Shown: positions 1-7,605 of the stretch, piece after piece | How the letters are laid out: every line of letters begins with the position of its first letter | Numbering within the stretch: position 1 is the stretch's first letter | Origin: Actinomycetota bacterium | Lineage (GTDB): Bacteria; Actinomycetota; Actinomycetes; Propionibacteriales; Propionibacteriaceae | Length of the DNA: 64,000 nucleotides | Assembly (NCBI GenBank): GCA_020161015.1 | Contig: JAIUOT010000063.1 | Location: forward strand, 1-64,000 | Direction: 5' to 3' | Program-made: the position numbers and the translations under genes | Notes under the pieces: generated by a model | What the model was told of the DNA's origin: nothing | What the model saw: the letters and a program-made list of their open reading frames with translations, nothing else | The model's database searches: none

Positions 1-1
1 A

Positions 2-124
2 CCCTTCACCACCAACCAGCAACGACGTGACGCGCTTGCCCCCTGGCTCGAGCAGTACAACACTCAACGCCGTCACACCGCACTCGGAGGCCAACCCCCG
101 ATCAGCCGACTGTCACCAACCTGA
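2..124 (+). pseudogene. IS481-type transposase, C-terminal fragment (cut by the window edge)
   Basis: The reading frame entering from the left edge ends with residues LAPWLEQYNTQRRHTALGG followed by a PPISRL tail and a TGA stop. This is the usual C-terminal end of IS481/IS3-like DDE transposases, where YNxxRxHxALGG is followed by a Pro-Pro motif. Only about 40 residues are visible, so it is impossible to tell whether the element is intact beyond the edge. No terminal inverted repeat was identified after the stop. It marks a possible insertion-sequence boundary just beside the muramidase gene. Confidence 0.75.
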
Positions 125-168
125 TGGCCGAGTACACCTAGGACGCGCCGCCCCCGTGCCCGGGGTGG

Positions 169-1491
169 TCAGGGCGCCCGCGGTGTCCAGGCGTCCGCCG
201 TGGCGATGTCGGCGTCCAGGCCGCCGGGCAGGCCGTCCCCGGCGATCCGGGCGTTGCTCGTGTACTGCCAGATCGACCAGCCGTCGTACCCCTCCCACGG
301 GCCGACCTTCGGCAGGGACTGCGGGATGCGCCCGTTGTTCGTGCCCCACGAGGCGACCCACAGGCGCGCGATCCCGGCGACGGGCGTCCAGACGAAGCTG
401 CCGGTGTCGGGGTCGACCTTCATGGTGGCGTTCGCGCTCATGTAGACGTAGAGGTTGGCGTGGTAGCCGTCCCTGGTCAGCAGGGACTTCACCGTGGTCA
501 GGAACTCGGCGGCCTCCGCCGGTCGCCACGCGCGGAGCTTCACGGTGTAGGTCTTGCCCTTGGACGTCTTGGTCCAGGCGTGGCCCTTCTCCACGTCGAG
601 CACCAGCGGGTCGGTGCTGGACGTCGTGTAGTGGCCGTCACGCTTCAGCCAGGTGACGAACTGCCGTGCGGAGGCGGCCGGGGTGTAGCCGCCGGCGAAC
701 AGGTCGGCCTTCGTCGTGTCGATCGCGTCGATCCAGCCGTTGAACCAGTAGTGGCCCAGCGAGAGCTTCCCGGCCGACAGCTTGTCCGCGAGCACGGCGT
801 ACGCGCAGTCCTGCGTCACCGGCTTGGCCCCGGTCTTCTTCGTCTTGTTGGTGCACGCTTCGGTGTAGGACTGCCGGATCGGACGGGCGCCGCTGCCGTT
901 GCGCAGCAGGGCGAAGCCGTCGGTTCCCGCCCAGGCCGCGATCGCGGAGGTCTTCACGCGCCCGGCCGGCGTGTACTGGTAGGCCGACATGTCGACGCCC
1001 TGCCGCAGGCCGGTGAGCCCGAAGGCGGTCTCCGCGTCCCTGGCCGGGGTCTTCGTGGGCAGGAGGACGGTGAGCGTGGCCGGGGCGGACGTCGCCGAGC
1101 CGAGGCTGCCGCGGACCACCACCCGGAACTGGGTCCCGCTCTTCCAGGTGGCCGCCTTCGCCACGTAGGTGGACTTCGTCGCCTTGGCGATCGCCTTCCA
1201 GGTTCCGGAAGAACCCGCTCGCTGCTGCCAGGCGTAGGTCAGCCTGCTGCCCTGCGCCACGACGGCGAAGGTGGCCGACGTCCGGGTGCCGTAGCGGCCG
1301 ATCGCGGCGTCCGCCGGACCGGTGAGGATGGCCGTCGTCACCGGCGCAGCGGGAGTGGCCGCCTGGGGCGCGCGGGTGCCGGCCGGCTCGCTGGCGGCGC
1401 CGGACGGGGCGACGAGCGCGCACGCGGCCACCGTGAGGGCGGCCACGCCGACGGCGACGGCCAGGGACAGGCGCTTCGTTGCTGCGGTCAC
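169..1491 (-). CDS. secreted GH25-like muramidase with an Ig-like domain
   Basis: 440 residues from a GTG start at 1491; upstream in-frame codons to 1596 would overlap the next gene. The N-terminus has a hydrophobic signal (about 8-24) with a lipobox-like VAAC at 21-24, so it may be a lipoprotein. An Ig-like segment (about 55-145) precedes a glycoside hydrolase family 25 domain (about 160-440). Family landmarks include VDMSAYQ near 166 and the acidic LVLDVEKG strand near 296-303, where the catalytic Asp/Glu lie. GH25 enzymes cut the beta-1,4 MurNAc-GlcNAc bond of peptidoglycan. A Cys pair (EACTN, TQDCAY) may form a disulfide. The gene follows the META-domain gene on the same strand with a 58-bp gap, so co-transcription is possible. 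The substrate is inferred from the family. Confidence 0.75.
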   Translation of the reverse strand: MTAATKRLSLAVAVGVAALTVAACALVAPSGAASEPAGTRAPQAATPAAPVTTAILTGPADAAIGRYGTRTSATFAVVAQGSRLTYAWQQRAGSSGTWKAIAKATKSTYVAKAATWKSGTQFRVVVRGSLGSATSAPATLTVLLPTKTPARDAETAFGLTGLRQGVDMSAYQYTPAGRVKTSAIAAWAGTDGFALLRNGSGARPIRQSYTEACTNKTKKTGAKPVTQDCAYAVLADKLSAGKLSLGHYWFNGWIDAIDTTKADLFAGGYTPAASARQFVTWLKRDGHYTTSSTDPLVLDVEKGHAWTKTSKGKTYTVKLRAWRPAEAAEFLTTVKSLLTRDGYHANLYVYMSANATMKVDPDTGSFVWTPVAGIARLWVASWGTNNGRIPQSLPKVGPWEGYDGWSIWQYTSNARIAGDGLPGGLDADIATADAWTPRAP

Positions 1492-1549
1492 GGCACGGCT
1501 TTCGTCCGGGGAAGGCGGGCGCTGCCATGGTAACCGCTGGGCCCCGGCG

Positions 1550-2239
1550 TCAGCGGGAGGGCCGCCCGGAGGCGTCGCCCGTCCCCTCCTTGGCACTCAC
1601 CGGCTCATCCGGGTCCGTGCCGCTCGGCGTGACCGGCGTGGGTTCCTCGCCCTCGGCCGCGGCGAACCGGGCCAGCAGCAGGCCGTCGGCTGTACGGAGC
1701 TCGAGCAGGCCGTCGTGGATGTCGAACCGGCGGGTGTCGTCGAGGGCGGTGGTGAAGGCCCGTTGCTGGTCGACGTCGCAGCCGATCTCCGTCATCGCGC
1801 CGATCGTGAGGGCGAGCCGGTCGCCGTCCGCCACCCACGTGCCGCGCAGGCCGTTGCACGGGTCGCCGCCGGAGAAGCTGCCGTCGTCGGCGAAGGCGAG
1901 GTGGGGCACCGCGTCGGGTGCCGGCCTGGCCGGGACGCCGCGCAGCCACAGCGCGTTCCAGCGCGGTCCGGCGAGATCGGCGGCAGTGGCAGCTGCAAGG
2001 ACGGTGGTCGGCGCCCCTGCGGGTCGTGCCGGCTCGGACGGGACGCTCCCGCCGCGCCCGGCGAGCGCCCACGCCCCCAGGCCACCGGCGAGCAGCAGCG
2101 CGGCCGCGGCGGCGAGCCAGCGGTACGCACCCCGTCGCTGCCGGGGGGCCGCAGCGAGCGGGCTCCCCGACGGCACGGGCAACGTCATCGTGTCGACCCG
2201 GCGCCACCCGTCCCGGAGGTCCTGCCCAGCGTCGTCCAT
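1550..2239 (-). CDS. membrane-anchored META domain protein
   Basis: 229 residues from the ATG at 2239, which is preceded by a very strong GGAGGAGGG ribosome-binding site; longer in-frame starts lack one. A short charged N-terminus (1-40) is followed by one transmembrane segment (about 41-60) and an exported META domain (about 95-205). The domain shows the typical stretch with DGSFSGGDPCNGLRGTW and a second Cys in TEIGCDVDQQRAF, which may pair with the first. META domains occur in HslJ-like outer or secreted proteins, and their biochemical role is not settled. The N-terminal layout (short cytosolic head, one TM) resembles anti-sigma-type proteins, but no sigma factor gene is adjacent. Function remains unknown. 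Confidence 0.7.
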   Translation of the reverse strand: MDDAGQDLRDGWRRVDTMTLPVPSGSPLAAAPRQRRGAYRWLAAAAALLLAGGLGAWALAGRGGSVPSEPARPAGAPTTVLAAATAADLAGPRWNALWLRGVPARPAPDAVPHLAFADDGSFSGGDPCNGLRGTWVADGDRLALTIGAMTEIGCDVDQQRAFTTALDDTRRFDIHDGLLELRTADGLLLARFAAAEGEEPTPVTPSGTDPDEPVSAKEGTGDASGRPSR

Positions 2240-2415
2240 CGTTGCCCTCCTCCTCACCGCCCGACCGCCGGAGCCGGACCGGGGCTGACCCGTGCCGGAC
2301 GGCGGTGCGCCCGCGTGGATCCGCCGTCGCACACCCTCAAGACGTCCGGTGGGGGCGGTTTCGTTGCACCCCGGCGGGGATTGCCGGGGGAACCCGGGCG
2401 GCCTAGCATCGCCGG

Positions 2416-2814
2416 ATGGTCGCTCCCACCCCGTACGTGCACTTCCCGGGCACCGCCCGCGACGCCCTCGGCTTCTACGCCGGCGTCTTCGGCGGCGAGG
2501 TCGAGCTCAACACCTTCGCCGAGTTCGGCCGCACGGACGGCCCCGCGGACGCGGTCGCGCACGGCGGGCTGACCGGCGGGCCGGTCAGCCTGTTCTGCGC
2601 GGACGCCGCGGGCGAGGAGCGCCCGCTGCGGTGCGAAGGCCTCATGCTGTCGCTGCTGGGCACGGCGGAGCCGGCAACGCTCCGGGCCTGGTTCGCCGGC
2701 CTCGCGCGCGGCGGCCGGGTGGTGGACGACCTCCAGGAACGGCCGTGGGGAGCGTGGGACGGTCAGGTCGTCGACCGCTACGGGCTGCACTGGCTGATCG
2801 GCTTCGAGCCCTGA
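2416..2814 (+). CDS. VOC (glyoxalase-fold) protein, PhnB-like
   Basis: 132 residues. It begins with PYVHFPGTARDALGFYAGVFGGEVEL, the signature of the PhnB/YjdN branch of the vicinal oxygen chelate superfamily, and ends with the matching WGAWDGQVVDRYGLHWLIGF strand. These small dimeric proteins are usually annotated as DNA-binding or bleomycin-resistance-like, but the substrate is rarely known. The usual metal-binding positions are not clearly complete, so catalysis is uncertain. It is divergent from the META gene across 176 bp that must hold both promoters. It is convergent with glutathione peroxidase, with 28 bp between the stops. Confidence 0.75.
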   Translation: MVAPTPYVHFPGTARDALGFYAGVFGGEVELNTFAEFGRTDGPADAVAHGGLTGGPVSLFCADAAGEERPLRCEGLMLSLLGTAEPATLRAWFAGLARGGRVVDDLQERPWGAWDGQVVDRYGLHWLIGFEP

Positions 2815-2842
2815 GCGGACCAGCGACCCCGGCCGGCGGACG

Positions 2843-3319
2843 CTACAGCAGCGCGCGGATGTCGGCCGCGATGTCCTCGGGGATCACCGTCGGGGCGTAG
2901 CGCCGGACAACCCTGCCCTCGCGGTCGAGCAGGAACTTGGTGAAGTTCCAGGTGATCAGGTCGCCGAGCAGGCCGCCCTTCTCGGAGCGCAGCCAGGTGA
3001 ACAGCGGGTGGGCCGACGGGCCGTTCACGTCCACCTTCGAGAACATGGGGAAGCTGACGCCGTAGTTCAGCCGGCAGAACTCCGCGGTCTGCGCGTCGTC
3101 GTCGAACTCCTGGTTCGCGAACTGGTCGCACGGGAACCCGAGCACCACGAGGCCGCGGTCCCGGTACTCGTCGTAGAGGCGCTCGAGCCCGGTGAACTGC
3201 GGTGTCAGTCCGCACTTCGACGCCGTGTTCACGACCAGAACCACCTTGCCGAGGTAGTCGGCCAGGCGCTGGTCCTGGCCGGTGATGGTGCGGGCTTCGA
3301 AGTCCTGCAGGGTGGTCAC
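2843..3319 (-). CDS. glutathione peroxidase family thiol peroxidase (Cys type)
   Basis: 158 residues from a GTG at 3319 with a GGAGG ribosome-binding site; this matches the usual family length of about 160. The peroxidatic residue is Cys36 in NTASKCGLTPQF rather than selenocysteine. The second family motif reads FPCDQFANQE (Cys63, Gln65), where Asp64 replaces the usual Asn. The WNFTKFL motif supplies the Trp/Asn of the catalytic tetrad. Bacterial Cys-type members generally reduce hydroperoxides with thioredoxin rather than glutathione. In actinobacteria, which make mycothiol, that partner is likely. The gene stands alone, convergent with the PhnB-like gene, and protects against peroxides in the cytosol by family inference. 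Confidence 0.88.
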   Translation of the reverse strand: MTTLQDFEARTITGQDQRLADYLGKVVLVVNTASKCGLTPQFTGLERLYDEYRDRGLVVLGFPCDQFANQEFDDDAQTAEFCRLNYGVSFPMFSKVDVNGPSAHPLFTWLRSEKGGLLGDLITWNFTKFLLDREGRVVRRYAPTVIPEDIAADIRALL

Positions 3320-3404
3320 GGAACCTCCGTTTGCGTGCGAGTGGGTGCTCGCCCCACCCAACCCGGCCCGGCCACGCGGTATTCCCGGCGCCGGGGGCGC
3401 GGGC

Positions 3405-3734
3405 TCAGCCCACGCAGAGGCAGAAGGGGTGCCCCGCCGGGTCGAGGAAGACCCGGAACGTCTCGCCCGGCTGGTGCCCGGCGAGCGTCGCCCCGAGGGC
3501 GAGCACCGCCTGCTCCCCCGCGTCGAGGTCGTCGACCATGATGTCGAGGTGGGACTGCTGGGGCTGCTCCTGGCCGGGCCACTGCGGGGCCCGGTAGTCC
3601 TCGACCTGCTGGAAGCAGATCACCTGCCCGTAGTCCGCCCTCACCTCCGCCCAGCCGGGCTCCGCCTGGACCGGCCAGTCCAGGACCGCCCCGTAGAACC
3701 CCGCCAGCCGTTCGGGGTCGGGACAGTCGATCAC
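3405..3734 (-). CDS. VOC family protein, glyoxalase-like domain; start uncertain
   Basis: The clear homology block runs from LSQCVIDCPDPERLAGFYGAVL to the C-terminus FLDPAGHPFCLCVG, typical of actinobacterial glyoxalase-like domain proteins of about 110-120 residues. The only plausible in-frame start near the homology is GTG at 3734, yet similarity seems to begin about seven codons upstream. The next in-frame ATG (3953) would overlap the preceding gene by 101 bp. An ATG at 3760 is in another frame and reaches TGA after nine codons, overlapping the GTG. The domain's metal ligands are visible only in part (SHLDIMVDDLDAG, GETFRVFLDPAGHPF). Substrate unknown. Confidence 0.65.
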   Translation of the reverse strand: MIDCPDPERLAGFYGAVLDWPVQAEPGWAEVRADYGQVICFQQVEDYRAPQWPGQEQPQQSHLDIMVDDLDAGEQAVLALGATLAGHQPGETFRVFLDPAGHPFCLCVG

Positions 3735-3852
3735 ACACTGGGATAACGTCCGATAGCCATGCCCACGAGCGTAGGCGGGCCCACTGACACGACCCCGCGC
3801 ACGGCACCGCGCCCTGCACCGTCGTGCCGGCGCCCGTGGGTCCGCGACCAGG

Positions 3853-4683
3853 TCAGGACGGCAACGCGTGACGCGCCCGGTCCAGCCGTGCGGACGCGGC
3901 CCGCTCCTGCGCGGCAGCGTCCGCACGGTCGTCCTCGGCCGCGGCGAGCTCACGCCGCGCCGCGGTGAGCGCGGCCTCCAGCCCCTCGATCCTCGCCCGC
4001 AACTCGCCTACCGTGGATTCGGCCGCCGCGCGCCGGGCGGTGGCCGCTCCGCTCGCCGCGGACGCGTCCGCCCACTCCCGCTCCGCCGCCTCCCTGCGGA
4101 CGCGCTCGGCCTCCTCGCGGGCGCGCCGGGCCGCGGCCAGGTCGACCGGGGCGTCACCGGCCCCACCCGACGGCTCGGGAGCCGCGGCGGCGGGCGGGAC
4201 GTCACCGAACCCGCCGTAGGCGTAGGGCCGGTCCACGCGTCCCTGCTCGACCAGCACCGCGACCGCCGGGTCGGCCAGCGCTGCGGCAAGGGTGGTACGC
4301 ACCTCGTCCAGGGCCGCAGGCGTGGCCACCGTCCCCTGCCCGGCCATCAGGGCGGTCAGGTCGCGGACCACCTCCGCGACCAGGGGACCCCGGCGGCGCG
4401 CCAGGTCGCGGAGGGCGGGGACGTCGCCGTCGGCCTGCGCACGGCGCAGCAGGCCGCCGAGCTCGAGCACGGCGCCCAGGGACGACAGGTCCGCCCGGGC
4501 GCCGGTGTTGAGGTACCACGCGCCCAGCGTGGGTCGCCGCAGCGCCTTGATCCGCGCCGCCGCGGCCCGGTCTCCCCGGGTGCGCGCCTGCGCGGCGAGC
4601 GCGTCGCGGCGGGCGACGAACTCCGCCGGCGGTCCGGCGTACAGCTCCTCGGCCGCCTCGTCCGGCCCGGTCGCCTCGCTCAC
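3853..4683 (-). CDS. conserved actinobacterial protein with C-terminal coiled coil, unknown function
   Basis: 276 residues from GTG 4683; a GGGAGGG box lies upstream, and ATG 4710 is an alternative. The conserved N-terminal half includes ELYAGPPAEFVARRDALAAQ and IKALRRPTLGAWYLNTGA, recognisable as an uncharacterised actinobacterial family. The C-terminal 90 residues are Ala/Arg/Glu-rich heptads (about 185-270) predicted to form a long coiled coil. There is no signal peptide or membrane segment, so it should be cytosolic. It is divergent from the YbdK ligase gene. No reaction can be assigned. Confidence 0.7.
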   Translation of the reverse strand: MSEATGPDEAAEELYAGPPAEFVARRDALAAQARTRGDRAAAARIKALRRPTLGAWYLNTGARADLSSLGAVLELGGLLRRAQADGDVPALRDLARRRGPLVAEVVRDLTALMAGQGTVATPAALDEVRTTLAAALADPAVAVLVEQGRVDRPYAYGGFGDVPPAAAAPEPSGGAGDAPVDLAAARRAREEAERVRREAAEREWADASAASGAATARRAAAESTVGELRARIEGLEAALTAARRELAAAEDDRADAAAQERAASARLDRARHALPS

Positions 4684-4807
4684 CCGCCCATCATGCCCTC
4701 CCCCGCCCACGGTGCGCGGCGGCCGGAGCCGGGGTTATGTTCGAGTCGGCACGTCCGCGGGGTAACGGCGGGGTGCCGCGGGGCGGTCCCAGGCGGAGGG
4801 AGACGCG

Positions 4808-5878
4808 ATGCGCACCGTGGGTGTCGAGGAGGAGTTCCTGCTGGTCGACCTGGCCGGTGTGCCGGTCGGGGTGGCGACGGCCGCGGCGGAGGCGGCTCCG
4901 GTGGAGCTGGAGCTGATGCAGCAGATGCTGGAGACCGGCACCCAGCCCTGCCTCGCCGCCGACGACCTCGCCGGGCAGCTCGCCCACCGCCGCCGGTCGG
5001 CAGCGCTGGCCGCCACCGAGGTCGGAGCCCGGCTGGTGGCCGTCGGCACGTCCCCGCTGCCCGGTGCGCCGACGATCACCCCGAACCCCCGCTACGAGCG
5101 GATGACCGAGGCCTTCGGCCTGACCGCGCGCGAGCAGCTGACCTGCGGGTGCCATGTGCACGTCGAGGTGTCCGACGACGAGGAGGGCGTGGCCGTCATC
5201 GACCGGCTCGGCCCGTGGCTGCCGTGCCTGCTTGCGCTCAGCGCGAACTCCCCGTTCTGGCAGGGCGTCGACACCGGCTACGCCAGCTACCGCTCACAGG
5301 TCTGGCGCCGGTGGCCCACCGCCGGACCGGCCGGTCCGTTCGGCTCGGCGCGGGCCTACGCCGATACCGTGGACGGTCTGCTGGCCACCGGGGCAGCCCT
5401 CGACCCCGCGATGGTCTACTTCGACGCGCGCCTGTCGCGCAACTTCCCCACCGTGGAGGTGCGGATCGCCGACGTCTGCCTGCGGCAGGCCGACGCGCTG
5501 CTGCTGGCCGTCCTCGTCCGTGCCCTCGTCGAGACGGCGGCGAGGGACGCCCTCGCGGGAGCCGCCGCACCCGGCACCCGGCTCGAACTGCTGCGCGCGG
5601 CGTCGTGGCGGGCCGGCCGCCACGGGCTCGGAGACACCCTCGTGTCACCGGCCACCGGACGGACCGCCACGGCAGCGGCGGTGGTGGAGGCCCTGCTCGT
5701 CCACGTGCGCCCCGTGCTCGCAGAGCAGGGTGAGTGGGACCTCGTCCGCGAGTTGTGGTCGGAGCTGCGACAGCGCGGGACCGGGTCGGACGAACAGCGG
5801 CGCCGGGCGCCCGCCGGACTGGCCGAGGTGGTCTCGCAGGCGGCGGAGGCCACGCTGGTTGGGAGCGGGCGCGGATAA
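4808..5878 (+). CDS. YbdK-type carboxylate-amine ligase (glutamate-cysteine ligase-like)
   Basis: 356 residues with the hallmark N-terminus RTVGVEEEFLLVD, the GTSPLP turn, and the CGCHVHVEV metal/ATP-binding strand of the YbdK (GCS2-like) family. The downstream segments YFDARLSRNFPTVEVRIADVC and LRQADALLLAVLVRALV complete the fold. Family members condense a carboxylate with an amine using ATP, and E. coli YbdK has weak gamma-glutamylcysteine ligase activity. The true product in actinobacteria is not established; ergothioneine-related EgtA is a distant relative. The gene is followed after only 7 bp by a small conserved gene, suggesting an operon. Confidence 0.88.
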   Translation: MRTVGVEEEFLLVDLAGVPVGVATAAAEAAPVELELMQQMLETGTQPCLAADDLAGQLAHRRRSAALAATEVGARLVAVGTSPLPGAPTITPNPRYERMTEAFGLTAREQLTCGCHVHVEVSDDEEGVAVIDRLGPWLPCLLALSANSPFWQGVDTGYASYRSQVWRRWPTAGPAGPFGSARAYADTVDGLLATGAALDPAMVYFDARLSRNFPTVEVRIADVCLRQADALLLAVLVRALVETAARDALAGAAAPGTRLELLRAASWRAGRHGLGDTLVSPATGRTATAAAVVEALLVHVRPVLAEQGEWDLVRELWSELRQRGTGSDEQRRRAPAGLAEVVSQAAEATLVGSGRG

Positions 5879-5885
5879 TGCGAAC

Positions 5886-6296
5886 GTGATCTCGATCTCG
5901 CTCGCCCAGAGCCTCGACCGTGCCGGGCTGCGGTGGCGTCCGCGCGCCGGCGACCGGTTCACCCTGCGCACCGCAGAGGTGCGCGGGGAGGTCTTCACGG
6001 TCGCCGACATGGTCGTGGAGGCCCGGGAGTACCCCACCGGGACGCTGCTCGCCTTCAACGGCACCACCGAGTGGGCGCTGGACTCCGTCCAGCTCGACCA
6101 GGCGCTGTGGCTACCGCGGGAGGACCAGCTGAGGGAGCTGCTCGGGGCGGCGTTCCTCAGCCTGGCCCGCGCGGTCACCGGGGAGTACCAGGTGCTCGCG
6201 CAGATCCCTGGCGGGCCCGAGCGGCTCTTCGTCGCGGACGACGCCTCCGACGCCTACGCCGCCGCGGTGCTCGCCCTGGTGCGCGCCGCGCTGTAG
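5886..6296 (+). CDS. conserved actinobacterial protein (family often mislabelled CpaE-like)
   Basis: 136 residues from GTG 5886, seven bases after the YbdK stop. It reads SISLAQSLDRAGLRWRPRAGD with FNGTTEWALDSVQLDQALW and LPREDQLRELLGAAF, a strongly conserved pattern in a widespread actinobacterial family that databases sometimes call a pilus assembly protein. It has none of the Walker motifs of a real CpaE ATPase, so that name should not be trusted. It has no signal peptide or membrane segment. Tight spacing implies co-expression with the ligase. Function unknown. Confidence 0.7.
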   Translation: MISISLAQSLDRAGLRWRPRAGDRFTLRTAEVRGEVFTVADMVVEAREYPTGTLLAFNGTTEWALDSVQLDQALWLPREDQLRELLGAAFLSLARAVTGEYQVLAQIPGGPERLFVADDASDAYAAAVLALVRAAL

Positions 6297-6312
6297 CGCC
6301 TGCGGCCTCTGC

Positions 6313-6753
6313 TCAGGCGGTGGTCTCCGCCGCCTCGACCACGCTGTGGCGGCGCACTGCCGACCCGAGGGCGAGGAAGAGGAGCACGAAGCCGGCGGTC
6401 ACCAGCATGTGCCCGAGGCCCGCGACGCCGGCGATGGCGGCCGACGAGGGCTGGCCGAGCACCGTGAGGATGCCGTGCCAGGTCATCATCGCCGCGGTGA
6501 GCGCCACGCCGGCGTTGTACGTCCAGAAGAACCAGGTGAAGCGCCGGTCGGCCGACAGCCCCATCGTCTTCTCCAGGGCCAGCACGATGAGCATCACCAG
6601 GGTCCCCAGCGCGAGCAGGTGGGTGTGAACGAAGCCGAGCTGGGTCGCGGTGCCCTCCGGGAAGCCGTTGAGCTTGGTGAACTCCCGGTAGAACAGCCCG
6701 GACGCGAGTCCCGTGGCGAGGTAGGTGGCGGCGGCGATGAACAGCTTGCGCAT
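6313..6753 (-). CDS. DUF2871 four-helix membrane protein
   Basis: 146 residues with four hydrophobic helices (roughly 5-25, 45-65, 75-95, 108-130). Conserved His residues lie in the helices (FVHTHLLALGTL, TWHGIL, GLGHMLVTAGF), as seen in DUF2871 proteins. The pattern of paired histidines in membrane helices suggests heme or metal binding, but this is inference. It is divergent from a TetR gene, with a perfect palindrome in the shared 86-bp spacer, so it is probably the main target of that repressor. Confidence 0.8.
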   Translation of the reverse strand: MRKLFIAAATYLATGLASGLFYREFTKLNGFPEGTATQLGFVHTHLLALGTLVMLIVLALEKTMGLSADRRFTWFFWTYNAGVALTAAMMTWHGILTVLGQPSSAAIAGVAGLGHMLVTAGFVLLFLALGSAVRRHSVVEAAETTA

Positions 6754-6799
6754 GGAGGTCCTTCTGGTCGACGTGGAGCCGGGAACACCGCCATGTTAC

Positions 6800-6812
6800 C
6801 GACACTGTGTCG
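6800..6812. promoter_or_regulatory. palindromic operator, probable TetR site
   Basis: Perfect inverted repeat CGACAC-T-GTGTCG in the divergent spacer between the DUF2871 gene (start 6753) and the TetR gene (start 6840). Location and symmetry fit an autoregulatory TetR operator controlling both genes. Binding is inferred. Confidence 0.55.
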
Positions 6813-6839
6813 AAAACCAAGGAGGGGCATACTTGCCGG

Positions 6840-7430
6840 GTGCCACGGATCTCGGCCGCGACCGTCGCGGAGCACCGCGCGACCCAGCGCCGCGCCCTGC
6901 TGCGCGCGGCGGCCGGCCTGGTCGAGTCCGGCGGCGTGGCCGCGGTCACGCCGACCGCCGTCGCCGAGCGCGCCGGCATGGCGCGCACCAGCGTGTACGA
7001 CTACTTCGACACGCGCGAGGACCTGCTCGTGGCCGTCGCCCTCGATGCCTTCGAGGGGTGGAGCCGCGACCTGGCGGCGTCCCTCGACGGCGTGCCTGCC
7101 GGGCTGCCCCGGCTTCGGCGCTACATCGAGGCGACGATGGAGATGGCCGCGGACGGGCGTCACGGGCTGGCCACCACGCTGCGGTTCGCCGACCTCGGCG
7201 CTCACCGCGCGGAGGAGGTCGCCGCGCTCCACGACGCCCTCCAGGAGCCGCTGCCGGCCATCCTCGCCGAGGCAGGGGTGGACGACCCGGCCGGCGTCAC
7301 CCCCTACGTCCAGGCCCTGATCAGCACGGCCATGGCCCGGGTGTCCCGGGGCGAGGACGCCCGACGGGCGGCCCACCGCGTCCACGACCTCCTGGTCAGC
7401 GGGCTGCCCCTCCTGCCCACCGGCGCCTGA
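6840..7430 (+). CDS. TetR/AcrR family transcriptional regulator
   Basis: 196 residues from GTG 6840 with AGGAGGGG at 6819-6826. A longer GTG at 6807 falls inside the palindromic operator and has no ribosome-binding site. The N-terminal helix-turn-helix is typical: RRALLRAAAGLVESGGVAAVTPTAVAERAGMARTSVYDYFDTREDLL (in pieces, residues about 12-60), including the YDYF recognition motif. The C-terminal ligand domain is generic, so the effector is unknown. It is divergent from DUF2871 and likely represses it and itself. Confidence 0.85.
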   Translation: MPRISAATVAEHRATQRRALLRAAAGLVESGGVAAVTPTAVAERAGMARTSVYDYFDTREDLLVAVALDAFEGWSRDLAASLDGVPAGLPRLRRYIEATMEMAADGRHGLATTLRFADLGAHRAEEVAALHDALQEPLPAILAEAGVDDPAGVTPYVQALISTAMARVSRGEDARRAAHRVHDLLVSGLPLLPTGA

Positions 7431-7440
7431 GCGCCCCACC

Positions 7441-7599
7441 GCGGGTTTCGGCGCGCTGGACGGGCCCTGCCCGGCGTCCCCGCCTCTCGGTGCGGGTTTC
7501 GGCGCGCCCAGAGGCCCGAATTGGGGGCCGGAGCGCTCCGAAACCCGCGGTGACAGCGCGGACGGCCTGACGGGGGCCCGGGTGCGGCCGGAAACCCGC
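7441..7599. repeat. inverted-repeat block between convergent genes, possible bidirectional terminator
   Basis: The 175-bp spacer between the TetR stop and the malQ stop contains GCGGGTTTCGGCGCGC at 7441-7456 and again at 7492-7507. Near-inverse copies lie at 7533-7548 (GCGCTCCGAAACCCGC) and 7584-7599 (GCGGCCGGAAACCCGC). The inner pair can fold into a long hairpin with a second GGCCC/GGGCC stem in its loop. The position suits a two-way terminator, though no U tract is present. Confidence 0.6.
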
Positions 7600-7605
7600 G
7601 GCGGG

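Noticed and set aside
3868-5733. Very long plus-strand open frame (621 codons) spanning two genes
   Set aside because: It is an antisense/out-of-frame shadow with Arg/Gly/Pro-rich composition; the true genes are the coiled-coil protein and the YbdK-like ligase.
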